Shown here: piece by piece, positions 42,683 to 53,258 of the stretch
How the letters are laid out: the number at the start of each line of letters is the position of its first letter
How positions within the stretch are numbered: the stretch's first letter is position 1
Notes under the pieces: model-generated
What the model saw: only the letters and a program-made list of their open reading frames with translations
What the model was told of the DNA's origin: nothing
Databases searched by the model: none
NCBI RefSeq assembly: GCF_022012305.1
Contig: NZ_JAKLTM010000005.1
Location: 434,001-498,000 of the forward strand
Reading direction: 5' to 3'
Length of the DNA stretch: 64,000 nt
Origin: Ramlibacter paludis
GTDB lineage: Bacteria; Pseudomonadota; Gammaproteobacteria; Burkholderiales; Burkholderiaceae_C
Translations under genes and position numbers: made by a program

Positions 42683-43377
42683 TGCGCACGCTCTATTTCC
42701 TCAGCGGCGGTGCGGCGCAAGGCCTGGTGCGCGAACTGCAGCCCGCTTTCGAGGCCGCGCACGGTTGCCGGCTCGAAGGCACTTTCGGCGCCGTGGGTGC
42801 GATGAAGGACAAGCTGCTGGGCGGTGCGCCCTGCGACCTGCTGATCCTCACGCATGCGCTGATCGCCGAACTCGCCAGCCAGGGCCACGCCGAAGGCGCC
42901 AGCGCCCGGCCGCTCGGCCTGGTGAAGACCGGCGTGGCCGTGAAGCAGGGCGCGGCGGCGCCCGACGTCGGCTCGCCCGACGCTTTGCGGAAGGTACTGG
43001 AGCAGGCGGGTGCGGTGTACTTTCCCGACCCCGCCAAGGCGACGGCCGGGATTCACTTCATGAAGGTGCTGACGGGATTGGGCGTCGCCGATGGCCTGGC
43101 CCCGCGCCTGCGCACCTTCCCCAACGGCGCCACGGCGATGGCCGCGCTGGCGCAGGCGCCGGAAGCCAACGCGGTCGGTTGCACGCAGGTGACCGAGATC
43201 CTGATCACCAAGGGCGTGCAGCTGGTCGGCCTGCTGCCCCCGCCTTACGAGCTGGCGACCACTTACACGGCCGCCGTCGCGACGCGCGCAGCGGAGCCGG
43301 CGCTGGCGGCGGAACTGATCGCGGCGCTCACCGCGGCGGAAGCCGCGGCGAAGCGCAAGGAGTGCGGGTTCGAATGA
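42682..43377 (+). CDS. ModA-like substrate-binding domain protein without signal peptide
   Basis: 231 residues of the molybdate-binding (ModA/SBP_bac_11) type fold: FLSGGAAQGLVRELQPAFEA at the N-terminus, TFGAVGAMKDKLLGGAPCDL, a central VYFPDPAKATAGIHFMKVL and GCTQVTEILITKGVQLVGLL. It starts immediately with the first strand and has no export signal, so as drawn it is cytoplasmic. The stop-start overlap with the Bug gene fixes the start at 42682. Ligand unknown; enzyme-like or sensor role possible. Confidence 0.82.
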   Translation: MRTLYFLSGGAAQGLVRELQPAFEAAHGCRLEGTFGAVGAMKDKLLGGAPCDLLILTHALIAELASQGHAEGASARPLGLVKTGVAVKQGAAAPDVGSPDALRKVLEQAGAVYFPDPAKATAGIHFMKVLTGLGVADGLAPRLRTFPNGATAMAALAQAPEANAVGCTQVTEILITKGVQLVGLLPPPYELATTYTAAVATRAAEPALAAELIAALTAAEAAAKRKECGFE

Positions 43378-43396
43378 GCGACCGCACCCTCCCGCA

Positions 43397-45307
<1,911 letters not shown>

Positions 45308-45335
45308 GGTTCTAGGGGGAAATGGGGCGTCCCGC

Positions 45336-45364
45336 AGTTAGGAGCGTTGCGGGAATATTTCAAG
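45336..45364 (-). promoter_or_regulatory. Possible heat-shock (sigma-32-type) promoter of htpG
   Basis: On the minus strand CTTGAAA (45358-45364) equals the sigma-32 -35 consensus. The -10 segment at the correct distance (CCTAACT, 45336-45342, 15 bases away) matches only partly. An inverted repeat CCCGCA...TGCGGG (45331-45336 with 45348-45353) overlaps it and could be an operator or a leader hairpin. Confidence 0.4.
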
Positions 45365-45468
45365 GCGATGGATGCTAGCGCACCTCGACGTGAACTTTTC
45401 GATGTTTCCTGCCCCGGCGGGGCCAGCTCATCCGTCTACCCCCTCTCACCAGTGGTTACAGTCCCTTC

Positions 45469-45663
45469 ATGCGCATCGAGCTGCCTTCCCCGTCCTGGGC
45501 CGACGTCCACCGCGCCCAGGATGACGCCCACACGCTGACGCTGCCCCAGCAGCGCCCGCTGTCGCTGCTGCCTGGCCAACTGCTGGCCGAAGGCGCACGG
45601 GCCGAAACCCTGCGCACCCGCATCGCCCCGGTCGATGCGCGCGAGCTGACCCTCACCCTCTGA
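45469..45663 (+). CDS. Hypothetical 64-residue protein
   Basis: Not recognised. 64 residues, no signal peptide or membrane helix, Leu/Ala-rich (HTLTLPQQRPLSLLPGQLLA). Almost every codon ends in G or C as in neighbouring genes, which supports translation, but no clear ribosome-binding site precedes the ATG. Could be a small regulatory protein or a chance open frame. Confidence 0.42.
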   Translation: MRIELPSPSWADVHRAQDDAHTLTLPQQRPLSLLPGQLLAEGARAETLRTRIAPVDARELTLTL

Positions 45664-45685
45664 TTCGCCCGCCCGAAACGGCGGA

Positions 45686-45712
45686 CGCAAAAAAAGGGCC
45701 CCGCAGGGCCCT
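45686..45712 (-). terminator. Rho-independent terminator of the DUF4148-like gene
   Basis: Seven-bp GC-rich stem AGGGCCC/GGGCCCT (45695-45701 with 45706-45712), loop CGCA. On the minus strand it is followed by a T run (the seven A's at 45689-45695), so it terminates the gene ending at 45763. It also lies just downstream of the small plus-strand frame. Confidence 0.82.
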
Positions 45713-45762
45713 GAAGGAACCCCTTGCGGGCTCCTGGGAGGTTCATGAAACGAATTCGTGGC

Positions 45763-46062
45763 TTACAGGCCGATCTCGCCCGAGGAGATCTTGCCCAGGC
45801 GCAGCGCTTGCGCGGCTTCGGCACGCACGGTGGCCGTCTGCAGCGAGGACTTGACGGGTTCGGCAACGCGCGAACCGGCCGGCTCGGTGCTGCGCGTGGC
45901 TGGGACGCGGGCCGCTTCGGCCTGCACTTCGGCGCGGGTGCGGGCGCCTTCGATCTGGATGGCGTACTGGGAAGCGTCGGCCTCGTCGGCGCTGGCGATG
46001 CCCGAGAAAGCGGCGGCGGAAGCGGCGACGATGGCGAGCAGGTGCTTGGAATAGGAAGTCAT
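45763..46062 (-). CDS. Small secreted DUF4148-like protein
   Basis: 99 residues: signal peptide (MTSYSKHLLAIVAASAAAFSGIASA), then a short helical, Glu/Arg/Ala-rich mature part (IQIEGARTRAEVQAEAARVP) ending LRLGKISSGEIGL. The pattern TRAEV-x-AE and the terminal GEI resemble the betaproteobacterial DUF4148 family, whose role is unknown. GGACAA-rich ribosome-binding region upstream and a strong terminator downstream make it an independent unit. Confidence 0.72.
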   Translation of the reverse strand: MTSYSKHLLAIVAASAAAFSGIASADEADASQYAIQIEGARTRAEVQAEAARVPATRSTEPAGSRVAEPVKSSLQTATVRAEAAQALRLGKISSGEIGL

Positions 46063-46173
46063 GATGCGTTGTCCTTTCAGTGAGTGGCCGGTTGACGTCT
46101 TCGCCAACCGTGATGTCACTGTAGGAGGGGCTCTTTAGATGGCCCTTAGCGCTGACTTAGCTGGCCGTTAGCC

Positions 46174-46623
46174 TCAGAAGTCTTCCGCGAATTCGTGCGG
46201 CGGCACCAGGTTGGCCAGCGCGCGGAACGCGCCGAACGCCAGCAGCAACTGCGCCACCACCAGCACCGGCTGCGGATGGAGCAGCGCGACCAACTCCGGC
46301 ACGCGCGCCCACGCCGCGCCCAACTCGCCGGCCAGCAGGCCGGCGCCGCGCGCGAGCAGGCCCGTCGCCACGGCCACGCCCAGCGCATAGCAGGCGATGC
46401 CCGCGGCCAGCAGCCATTGGCCGCGCCGTGGATGGAGCAGCCGCCGCTTGAGGCTGCCGGTGTAGACGAAGAGGCCGGCGACCAGGGCGGCCAGCACCAG
46501 CTCCGGCAACCAGGGCTGCGAGCCGGCGCCGGCGGAGAGTGCGCGCATCCAGGACAGGTGCTCCAGCGCGGACAGGAAGGACAGCAACAGCAGCGAGAGG
46601 GCGATGTAGAGGGCGTGGATCAT
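46174..46623 (-). CDS. Small multi-pass membrane protein
   Basis: 149 residues, not recognised. Four hydrophobic segments (about 1-20, 33-50, 66-90, 115-140) and little soluble sequence; C-terminus HEFAEDF. Start ATG 46623 overlaps the stop of the preceding gene (ATGA 46620-46623), so the two membrane proteins are co-translated and may form a complex. No catalytic motif visible. Confidence 0.68.
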   Translation of the reverse strand: MIHALYIALSLLLLSFLSALEHLSWMRALSAGAGSQPWLPELVLAALVAGLFVYTGSLKRRLLHPRRGQWLLAAGIACYALGVAVATGLLARGAGLLAGELGAAWARVPELVALLHPQPVLVVAQLLLAFGAFRALANLVPPHEFAEDF

Positions 46624-47102
46624 GGCTTCCTCCGCTTGGCCGGCAGGGGCGCCGGCAGCTCGTCCTGCGGCGCCGCGTCGAGCCGCAACAGCACGCCGAC
46701 CAGCGCCGCCAGCACGCCCAGCCGCGACGCGAACTCGAGGCCTGCGACGATGCGATGCGGTGTGATGGCGCGCGGCAGGTCGGCGGCCGCTGCGGCCTCG
46801 CGCGCATAGCCGGTCACGAGCTCCAGCGACCAGCTCACGTGCAGCAGCAGGAAGACCAGCGAGCAGGTGGCCAGCAAGGCGACCCAGGCGCTCCAGCGCG
46901 GAATGCGATGCGCCAGCTGCGCATCGCGAAACAGCAGCAGCGCCGGCAGCACCGCCGCCAGCGCGCACACGCTGGCGAGGTCCACCACCTGCAGGTGCAA
47001 GGCCAGCGGATCGACACCGCCTGCCTGCAGCAAGGACTTCAAGGGAAACAACAGGGACAGCAGCACGGCCAGTCCCAGCAAGACAGACGCATTACGCAGC
47101 AT
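46620..47102 (-). CDS. Small multi-pass membrane protein
   Basis: 160 residues, not recognised. Four hydrophobic helices (about 5-25, 38-60, 72-95, 125-145), a hydrophilic loop (SLELVTGYAREAAAAADLPR) and a basic tail (PLPAKRRKP). Similar topology to the downstream partner. Upstream 47103-47239 separates it from ribB. Confidence 0.68.
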   Translation of the reverse strand: MLRNASVLLGLAVLLSLLFPLKSLLQAGGVDPLALHLQVVDLASVCALAAVLPALLLFRDAQLAHRIPRWSAWVALLATCSLVFLLLHVSWSLELVTGYAREAAAAADLPRAITPHRIVAGLEFASRLGVLAALVGVLLRLDAAPQDELPAPLPAKRRKP

Positions 47103-47239
47103 GTGCGCACCCCCCCACTCATCGTTTGCCGCGTTATAGCGGCGCGCCACGGGCGAGGGGTGGCCGTCCGCCGCGTGGTCGATTCGCGGGGACGAGCGTC
47201 AGGCAGGCGCGACCGGACGTACGGCCGCGTGAGGAAATG

Positions 47240-47893
47240 TCACACGGCCTGGAGCGCCAGGCGATGCTGGCGCAATGCTTCCACCGTGGTGCACAGCAGG
47301 CCGTGGCGCTCGGCGAAGGCGGCGATCTGCGCGCCCTTGGCCATGCTGCCGTCGGGATTCATCAGCTCGCACAGCACGCCCGCGGGCGAACAACCCGCCA
47401 GCTCCGCGAGATCGGCCGCCGCCTCGGTGTGGCCTTGCCGCTCGATCACGCCGCCCGCGCGCGCGATCAGCGGGAACACGTGGCCCGGGCTCACGATCTC
47501 GCTGTGCTCCAGCGTGGAGCGCAGCGCGCACTGGATGGTCTGCACGCGGTCGGCCGCGGACACGCCGGTGCTGATGCCGTGCGCCGCCTCGATCGACTGC
47601 GTGAAGGCCGTCGCATAGCGCGAGCGGTTCACCTCCACCATCGGCCGCAGCTTGAGCGCGCTGGCCCGGTCGGGCCGGATGCACAGGCAGACGATGCCGC
47701 TGCCCTCGCGAATCAGCATGGCCATGGTGTCGGCACGAACGAGGTCGGCGGCGACGATCAGGTCGGCCTCGTCCTCGCGGCCGGCGTCGTCGAGCACCAG
47801 CACGGGCCGGCCGGCACGCACCTGCGCGATGACGTCGGGGATGGGACTCAGCGTGACGGCCGCGTCCTGGGTGGGAAGGGAAAGGGAAGTCAT
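47240..47893 (-). CDS. ribB: 3,4-dihydroxy-2-butanone-4-phosphate synthase RibB
   Basis: 217 residues, a stand-alone RibB with no GTP cyclohydrolase II domain. Motifs: VLVLDDAGREDEADLIVAAD, HGISTGVSAADRVQTI and GHVFPLIARAGGVIERQGHT. It converts ribulose 5-phosphate to 3,4-dihydroxy-2-butanone 4-phosphate and formate in riboflavin synthesis. AGGAG precedes ATG 47893 by 8 bases. An FMN riboswitch lies in its 5' leader. Confidence 0.96.
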   Translation of the reverse strand: MTSLSLPTQDAAVTLSPIPDVIAQVRAGRPVLVLDDAGREDEADLIVAADLVRADTMAMLIREGSGIVCLCIRPDRASALKLRPMVEVNRSRYATAFTQSIEAAHGISTGVSAADRVQTIQCALRSTLEHSEIVSPGHVFPLIARAGGVIERQGHTEAAADLAELAGCSPAGVLCELMNPDGSMAKGAQIAAFAERHGLLCTTVEALRQHRLALQAV

Positions 47894-48002
47894 TTGAAAC
47901 GCTCCTGTTGGTTGGACAAAAACGCTTCAAGGCGGCAAGAACGCCCACGCCTGCCGGTGAAGGCGAGCGCAGGCACATCGCGGCCACGCGAGTGGACGCG
48001 AA

Positions 48003-48143
48003 TCTTCTTTCATCCGGACTGTGACCGTCGGCTCCAGCATTGGACTGGATCTGCTGACCCCGCTGCCTTGCGGCTGCGGGCGCTCGCGGGCTCGCGGCTT
48101 GCGCCGCCTACCGCCGGTGGGGAATTTCACCCCGCCCTGAAGA
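48003..48143 (-). promoter_or_regulatory. FMN riboswitch (RFN element) upstream of ribB
   Basis: The minus strand from 48143 has the conserved RFN blocks in order: TCTTCAGGGCGGGGTGAAAT, CCCCACCGGCGGTA, a variable GC-rich arm (about 48060-48105), AGCCGACGGTCA, and GTCCGGATGAAAGAAGA. It binds FMN and should shut off ribB when flavin is plentiful. About 110 bases separate it from the ribB start; I could not identify a clear terminator or sequestrator hairpin there. Confidence 0.95.
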
Positions 48144-48305
48144 CCTGGGCATCTTAGGAGAAGAGGCAAGACCTTGCTGGCCGCGAAGTCGCCTGCGTGC
48201 CAGCACGCTTCGTGTGCGTTTGTTCGCGCGACTGGCGCCAAGAGTTCGCTCGGCACCTGCGCGCATGCGGCGCAAACTTTCCCGAAACGCCTCCAGGGAG
48301 TTCCA

Positions 48306-48572
48306 GTGACCAGCGGTCTTGCCTTGAAGTTGACGTCCGACCTGTTCTGGACGGGCCTGCTCGTTTCCTTGCCGGTGCTCGGCCTGACACTCCTGGTGGG
48401 CCTGGCCATCAGCGTCCTGCAGGTTCTCACGCAGGTGCAGGAAATGTCATTGACGGTGGTGCCCAAGCTGGTGGCCGCCGGCGTGGCCATCGTCGTCTTC
48501 GGTCCCTGGATGCTCGGCAGGCTGTGCCAGTTCGCCGTTCAACTTTGGTCGCAGATTCCGGGTCTCGTCTGA
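48306..48572 (+). CDS. fliQ: Flagellar type III export protein FliQ
   Basis: 88 residues with two membrane helices, the FliQ layout: ALKLTSDLFWTGLLVSLPVL and LLVGLAISVLQVLTQVQEMS, then VAAGVAIVVFGPWMLGRL. Part of the FliPQR export gate. I start at GTG 48306 with AGGGAG 10 bases upstream. It is the first visible gene of the flagellar run; the 160 bases between the ribB riboswitch and fliQ (48144-48305) show no promoter motif I would defend. fliP, which usually precedes it, is absent. Confidence 0.93.
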   Translation: MTSGLALKLTSDLFWTGLLVSLPVLGLTLLVGLAISVLQVLTQVQEMSLTVVPKLVAAGVAIVVFGPWMLGRLCQFAVQLWSQIPGLV

Positions 48573-48582
48573 GAGCGCGGGC

Positions 48583-49386
48583 ATGAGCGAACTGTTCTCC
48601 GCTTCCGCCATGCCCTGGATCACGAACGTGCTGCTCGTGTCCACGCGCTTGTCGGCCTTGCTGCTGATGACGCCCGTGCTGCACGCCGTGCCGCTGCCGC
48701 CCACGGTGCGGCTGCTGATGGTGCTGGCGCTCTCCGCGGCCCTGGCCATGCCGCTGGCCGGCAGCGCGGCGACCGTGCACGACGTTCCGCAATTGTTCGA
48801 GGCGTTCCTGCGCGAGCTGGCGATCGGCGCGACGCTGGGGCTGGGCGTCCTGATGGCTTTCTCGGGCTTTGCCTTGGCCGGACGCGTGATCGACGTGCAG
48901 TTGGGCTTCGGCATCGGGCAGGTGTTCGACCCGCTCACGCGAACGCAGGTGCCCGTGATCACGTCCGCACTCGGCCTTGCAGGCGTGGTGATCTTCTTCC
49001 TGGTGAACGGCCACCATGCGCTGCTGCGCGGTGTGGCCTACAGCCTGGGCCGGTTTCCGGCCGGTCAATCCTGGTCGTTGCAGGACGCGGCGGGGCCTGT
49101 GCTGCAGCAGGTGGCCGGCCTGTTCACGCTGGGCTTCGCGCTGGCCGCGCCCATCGTGCTGTGCCTGTTGCTCGTGGAGTTCGCGCTCGGCGTGCTGGCG
49201 CGCAACCTGCCGCAGGCCAACATCCTGCTGTTGGGGATGCCGGTGAAGGTGGTGGCGGGGCTCCTGGTGCTGTCGTTCTGGGCGGGTGGAATGGGCGAGA
49301 TCACCTCGCGCGTCTACGGAAACCTGTATGCCACCTGGAATCGGCTGTTCGAATTGCCGCCGGCACCTGCGGGAGGGAGCCGCTGA
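48583..49386 (+). CDS. fliR: Flagellar export gate protein FliR
   Basis: 267 residues, about six membrane helices: NVLLVSTRLSALLLMTPVLH, FLRELAIGATLGLGVLMAFS, GRVIDVQLGFGIGQVFDPLT and LPQANILLLGMPVKVVAGLL are FliR family segments. Completes the FliPQR channel of the flagellar secretion apparatus. Follows fliQ by 10 bases and overlaps flhB (TGATG). Confidence 0.94.
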   Translation: MSELFSASAMPWITNVLLVSTRLSALLLMTPVLHAVPLPPTVRLLMVLALSAALAMPLAGSAATVHDVPQLFEAFLRELAIGATLGLGVLMAFSGFALAGRVIDVQLGFGIGQVFDPLTRTQVPVITSALGLAGVVIFFLVNGHHALLRGVAYSLGRFPAGQSWSLQDAAGPVLQQVAGLFTLGFALAAPIVLCLLLVEFALGVLARNLPQANILLLGMPVKVVAGLLVLSFWAGGMGEITSRVYGNLYATWNRLFELPPAPAGGSR

Positions 49387-50462
49387 TGGCCGACCAGGAC
49401 GTTGACCGCAGCGAAGCGGCCACCCCGTTCAAGCTGAAAAAGGCGCGTGAGCGCGGGCAGACCGGTCGCAGCACGGACGCCGTGAGCGCCGCAGTGTTTA
49501 CCGCTGCGGTGATCTTCCTGGCCTGGCAAGGCATGGCGTCGGCAACCGCGTTGCTGGCAATGGCCCGGAGTGCGCTGCTGCAGGTCCAGAACCACGACCT
49601 GGCGCAGGCCGCGCTCTGGGTGTTGCTGACGCAGCTGGCCAGCGGCGCGGCAGCCGTCGTCCTGCCTTTCATGGGCCTTCTCATGGCAACGGCCATGGCG
49701 GCCACCTGGCTGCAATCCGGCTTCGTGCTGTCTTCCGAGCCTCTGAAGTTCGATCCGCAGAGGATCAGTCCGGCCGCCGGCCTGCAGCGCCTGCTTTCTG
49801 CGCGCACCCTGTTCGAGGGACTGCGCGCGTGCGTCAAGCTGGTGGTCCTGACGCTGGCTGCTTGGCTCGCGCTCAAGGCTCTGATGCCGCAATTCCTGGC
49901 AGTCGCCAGCCTCTCGCCCGTCGCCTTCCTGCGCCTGCTCGCGGACGACCTTGCCGCCCTCGGTTGGAAGATCGCGCTGGCGCTGATACTGATTGCCGTC
50001 CTGGACATCGCCTTCACCCGGCGCGAGTTCGGCCGCAAGATGCGCATGAGCCGGCGCGAGCTGAAGGACGAATTCAAGGAGCGCGAGGGCGATCCGCGGA
50101 TCCGCGCGCGGCTGCGGGAACTGCGCAACGAAATGCGCAAGCGCAGCCGCGCATTGAGCAACACCCGCACGGCCGACGTCGTCGTGACCAATCCGACGCA
50201 CTATGCCGTGGCGCTGCGCTACGTCCATGGCGAGATGCCCGCGCCGCAACTGGTCGCCAAGGGCGCCGGCCAGCTCGCAGCGGCCATGCGCGAGATTGCG
50301 TGGCGCCACCGCGTTCCCATCGTGCAGAACCCGCCCTTGGCGCGCCGCTTGTTCCGCGAGATGGCGATCGACGAGCACGTCCCCAGCGACTTCCACGCGG
50401 AGGTGGCACGCATCATCGTGTGGGTGTTCGCGCTGCGCGAGCGGCGGGGAGCGGCGGCATGA
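49386..50462 (+). CDS. flhB: Flagellar export switch protein FlhB
   Basis: 358 residues. N-terminal RSEAATPFKLKKARERGQT, four membrane helices (about 30-210), then the cytoplasmic domain with the autocleavage motif NPTHYAVALRY whose asparagine is residue 269, the same number as in Salmonella FlhB. It switches export from rod/hook to filament substrates. It overlaps both neighbours (TGATG with fliR, ATGA with flhA). Confidence 0.95.
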   Translation: MADQDVDRSEAATPFKLKKARERGQTGRSTDAVSAAVFTAAVIFLAWQGMASATALLAMARSALLQVQNHDLAQAALWVLLTQLASGAAAVVLPFMGLLMATAMAATWLQSGFVLSSEPLKFDPQRISPAAGLQRLLSARTLFEGLRACVKLVVLTLAAWLALKALMPQFLAVASLSPVAFLRLLADDLAALGWKIALALILIAVLDIAFTRREFGRKMRMSRRELKDEFKEREGDPRIRARLRELRNEMRKRSRALSNTRTADVVVTNPTHYAVALRYVHGEMPAPQLVAKGAGQLAAAMREIAWRHRVPIVQNPPLARRLFREMAIDEHVPSDFHAEVARIIVWVFALRERRGAAA

Positions 50463-52501
50463 ACGCCGTGGGACGCCTCCTGGTCCGGCAGTCCGATGCC
50501 GTCCTCGTGCTCGCGGTGCTCGGCGTGCTGCTGGTGCTGTTCGTCCCGGTGGCCCGCCCGCTGCTGGACTTCCTGATCCTCGCGAATTTCGCCTTCGCGC
50601 TGTTGATCCTGCTGCTGACCTTCTTTGTCGCGCGGCCGGCCGAGTTTTCCACTCTCCCCTCGCTCCTCCTGGTCGCGACCTTGTTCCGGCTGGCGCTCAA
50701 CGTCGCCGCCACGCGGCTGATCCTGGCGGACGCCGACGCGGGGCGCGTGATCGCCGCCATCGGCGCTTTCGTCGTTGATGGAAACGTCGTCGTCGGGCTC
50801 GTGGTGTTCCTCATTTTGGTCGTGGTGCAGTTCGTGGTGGTGACCAATGGCGCACAACGCGTGTCCGAGGTGGCCGCGCGCTTCACGCTGGACAGCATGC
50901 CCGGCCAGCAAATGAGCATCGATGCCGACCTGAACATGGGATTCATCAACCAGGCCGAGGCGCAGCTGCGACGCCGTACCCTGGAACGCGAAGCCGCCTT
51001 CCACGGGTCGATGGATGGCGCGTCGAAATTCGTCAAGGGCGATGCCATCGCCGGGATCACGATTTTGGCCATCAACATCGTGGGTGGCCTGGTGATCGGG
51101 ATCGTGCAGCACCACATGCCGTGGGGACAAGCGCTGCAAACCTACACGCTGCTCACGGTGGGCGACGGCATCGTCACGCAAGTGCCTGCGCTGATCATTG
51201 CCCTGGGGACCGGGATCATCGTGACCCGGTCGGCCTCCGACGGCAACTTGAGCCGCGAAGCGCTGCGCCAGATCACGGCCTTTCCGAAGACCCTGCTGAT
51301 CGTGGCGGCCGCGATGGGCGCGCTGCTGCTGCTGCCTGGGATTCCGGCGTGGCCCGCGGCCACGCTGCTGATGCTGGCGCTCGCCATTGCCTGGCTCGCC
51401 CGACGCTTCGGGCCGGAGCCGACCGCAGTGCTCGCGCCAAGCACCGGCGACCAAGCCAAGGAAGACGCGCCGGACATCACGCCGGTGGAGCCAGTCGAAG
51501 TGCTGGTGGGCCAGCGCTGGGAAGGCCAGGTCCAGGAAGCCAGCCTGTTCATGGAGCGCATCGGCGCCCTGCGCAAGCAGCATGCGCAGGAGTTCGGCGT
51601 CATGCTTCCGCGCATCCGCTTCCGTCGTGGGCCGCGTCTCGCAGCGGATGCCTACGAAATCCATATCGACGGCGCCCTGGTGGCGAAGGGAGAGGTGTCC
51701 GGAGATCGCTTGCTGGCGATCCATCCGGCCGGCGACGTGCGGTCCGTAGCGGGGACGCCCACCCGCGACCCGACTTACGGGCTGCCTGCACTGTGGGTCG
51801 ACCTGGACCAGCGCGAGGCCGCAGCGGCGGCGCGTTACACGCTCGTAGATGCGCCCACCGTTTTCCTCACGCACCTGGCCGAGGTGCTGCGGCGCGAATG
51901 CGCGAGCCTGCTGACGCGCGCCGAGACCGACCGGCTTCTTTCCAGGGTGCGGCAGTCGCAACCCGCGCTCGTCGAGGAGGTCATTCCCGCGCTGCTGTCC
52001 GTGGGAGACCTGCAGAAAGTGCTGCAGAACCTGTTGCGCGAGAAGGTTTCGATCCGCCACATCGACGCGATTCTCGAAACGCTGGCCGATGCCGGGCGCA
52101 GCAGCAAGGATGCCGCGAGCTTGACGGAGGCAGTCCGCCAGCGGCTGGGGCACGCGATCTGCCAGGGCCTTGCGCGTGAAGGCGGGTCGCTCCAGGTTCT
52201 CACGCTCGACCCGGCGATCGAGGGGCACCTCTTGCAGAACCTGCGCGCCGCGCAACAGGACGGGCGGGCGCCGTCCTTTGCCCTGGAGCCCAAGCTGCTG
52301 GAACGCTTCATCCCGCACCTGGCGCAGCAGGCCGAACGCATGATGAAGAGCGACTTGCTGCCGGTGCTGCTCTGCGCGCCCGAATTGCGGCGGCACTTGC
52401 GTGCGCTTTCCGAGCGCGGCCTGCCGCACCTGCGCGTGCTTTCGATGGCGGAGATCCCGCACACGCTGGAATTGAAGTCCTACGGGACCATCACCCTTTG
52501 A
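50459..52501 (+). CDS. flhA: Flagellar export protein FlhA
   Basis: 680 residues. Eight membrane helices in the first 320 residues with the conserved LPSLLLVATLFRLALNVAAT and the FHIPEP region MPGQQMSIDADLNMGFIN, then a cytoplasmic substrate-docking domain (about 350-680). It forms the nonameric export ring. Start is ATG 50459 within the ATGA overlap; the longer open frame upstream is a shadow of flhB. Confidence 0.95.
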   Translation: MNAVGRLLVRQSDAVLVLAVLGVLLVLFVPVARPLLDFLILANFAFALLILLLTFFVARPAEFSTLPSLLLVATLFRLALNVAATRLILADADAGRVIAAIGAFVVDGNVVVGLVVFLILVVVQFVVVTNGAQRVSEVAARFTLDSMPGQQMSIDADLNMGFINQAEAQLRRRTLEREAAFHGSMDGASKFVKGDAIAGITILAINIVGGLVIGIVQHHMPWGQALQTYTLLTVGDGIVTQVPALIIALGTGIIVTRSASDGNLSREALRQITAFPKTLLIVAAAMGALLLLPGIPAWPAATLLMLALAIAWLARRFGPEPTAVLAPSTGDQAKEDAPDITPVEPVEVLVGQRWEGQVQEASLFMERIGALRKQHAQEFGVMLPRIRFRRGPRLAADAYEIHIDGALVAKGEVSGDRLLAIHPAGDVRSVAGTPTRDPTYGLPALWVDLDQREAAAAARYTLVDAPTVFLTHLAEVLRRECASLLTRAETDRLLSRVRQSQPALVEEVIPALLSVGDLQKVLQNLLREKVSIRHIDAILETLADAGRSSKDAASLTEAVRQRLGHAICQGLAREGGSLQVLTLDPAIEGHLLQNLRAAQQDGRAPSFALEPKLLERFIPHLAQQAERMMKSDLLPVLLCAPELRRHLRALSERGLPHLRVLSMAEIPHTLELKSYGTITL

Positions 52502-52510
52502 GGCCCGCAC

Positions 52511-53236
52511 ATGCATCCCGTCCTTGCCCTCACCTTGCAGGCCATGCAGTCCGACATGAGTCGAATGGATCGCGTAGCGATGAATCTCGCCAATTCGCAG
52601 ACGCCGGGCTACAAGCGCGAGGTCGCCGCCGGCGGATTCGCGCAACTGCTCGAAGCGCAGGGTGCTGCATTGGTCCACATCGACCAGCGGCAAGGGACGA
52701 TGAAACCCACCGGGCAGGGGCTGGACGTGGCGTTGTCAGGTCCGGGCTGGTTCGAAGTGGCAACGGATCAAGGCATTGCGTACACGCGCATGGGGAGCTT
52801 CCGACGCGACTCGCAAGGACGCCTGGTGACGGAGCAAGGCCATCCGGTCGCCGGGACTGCCGGCGAGATTCGCCTGCCCGAAGGCCCGGTGAGCATCGAT
52901 GCAGCGGGACGGATTTTCGAGGCGGTGGGCGGAGAGGGCGGTTTCGCGAAGTCCCGCGCTGAACCGGTGGCGCAGCTCAAGGTCGTGGTGTTCGAGGAGA
53001 AAGCGCCGGCACAGCGCCTGGGCAACGGGCTCGTGGTCTTCCCGGGTGCGACGGCCGCGGCGGACGGCCGTACGGAGATCCGGCAGGGCCACCTCGAAAA
53101 CGCCAACGCCAGCTCCATGCAGGAAATGGTGCAGCTGATGCAGACCGTGCGGCATTTCGAATCGATGCAGAAGGTCGCCCTTGGCTATGACGAGATGCTG
53201 GGCAACGCCATCCGCAAACTGGGTGAAGGCCAATGA
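52511..53236 (+). CDS. flgF: Flagellar basal-body rod protein FlgF
   Basis: 241 residues of the FlgF/FlgG family. N-terminal rod helix SRMDRVAMNLANSQTPGYKR and C-terminal ENANASSMQEMVQLMQTVRH helix are the coiled segments that build the rod; the middle is the FlgG-type beta domain. I call FlgF because it precedes FlgG and matches its length, though FlgF and FlgG are hard to separate by sequence alone. Confidence 0.85.
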   Translation: MHPVLALTLQAMQSDMSRMDRVAMNLANSQTPGYKREVAAGGFAQLLEAQGAALVHIDQRQGTMKPTGQGLDVALSGPGWFEVATDQGIAYTRMGSFRRDSQGRLVTEQGHPVAGTAGEIRLPEGPVSIDAAGRIFEAVGGEGGFAKSRAEPVAQLKVVVFEEKAPAQRLGNGLVVFPGATAAADGRTEIRQGHLENANASSMQEMVQLMQTVRHFESMQKVALGYDEMLGNAIRKLGEGQ

Positions 53237-53258
53237 CGGCAACAAGGAGCACATGACC

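Noticed and set aside
48225..48260. Possible sigma-54 promoter before fliQ
   Set aside because: GG and GC elements are 14 bases apart rather than 12, so the -24/-12 geometry fails.
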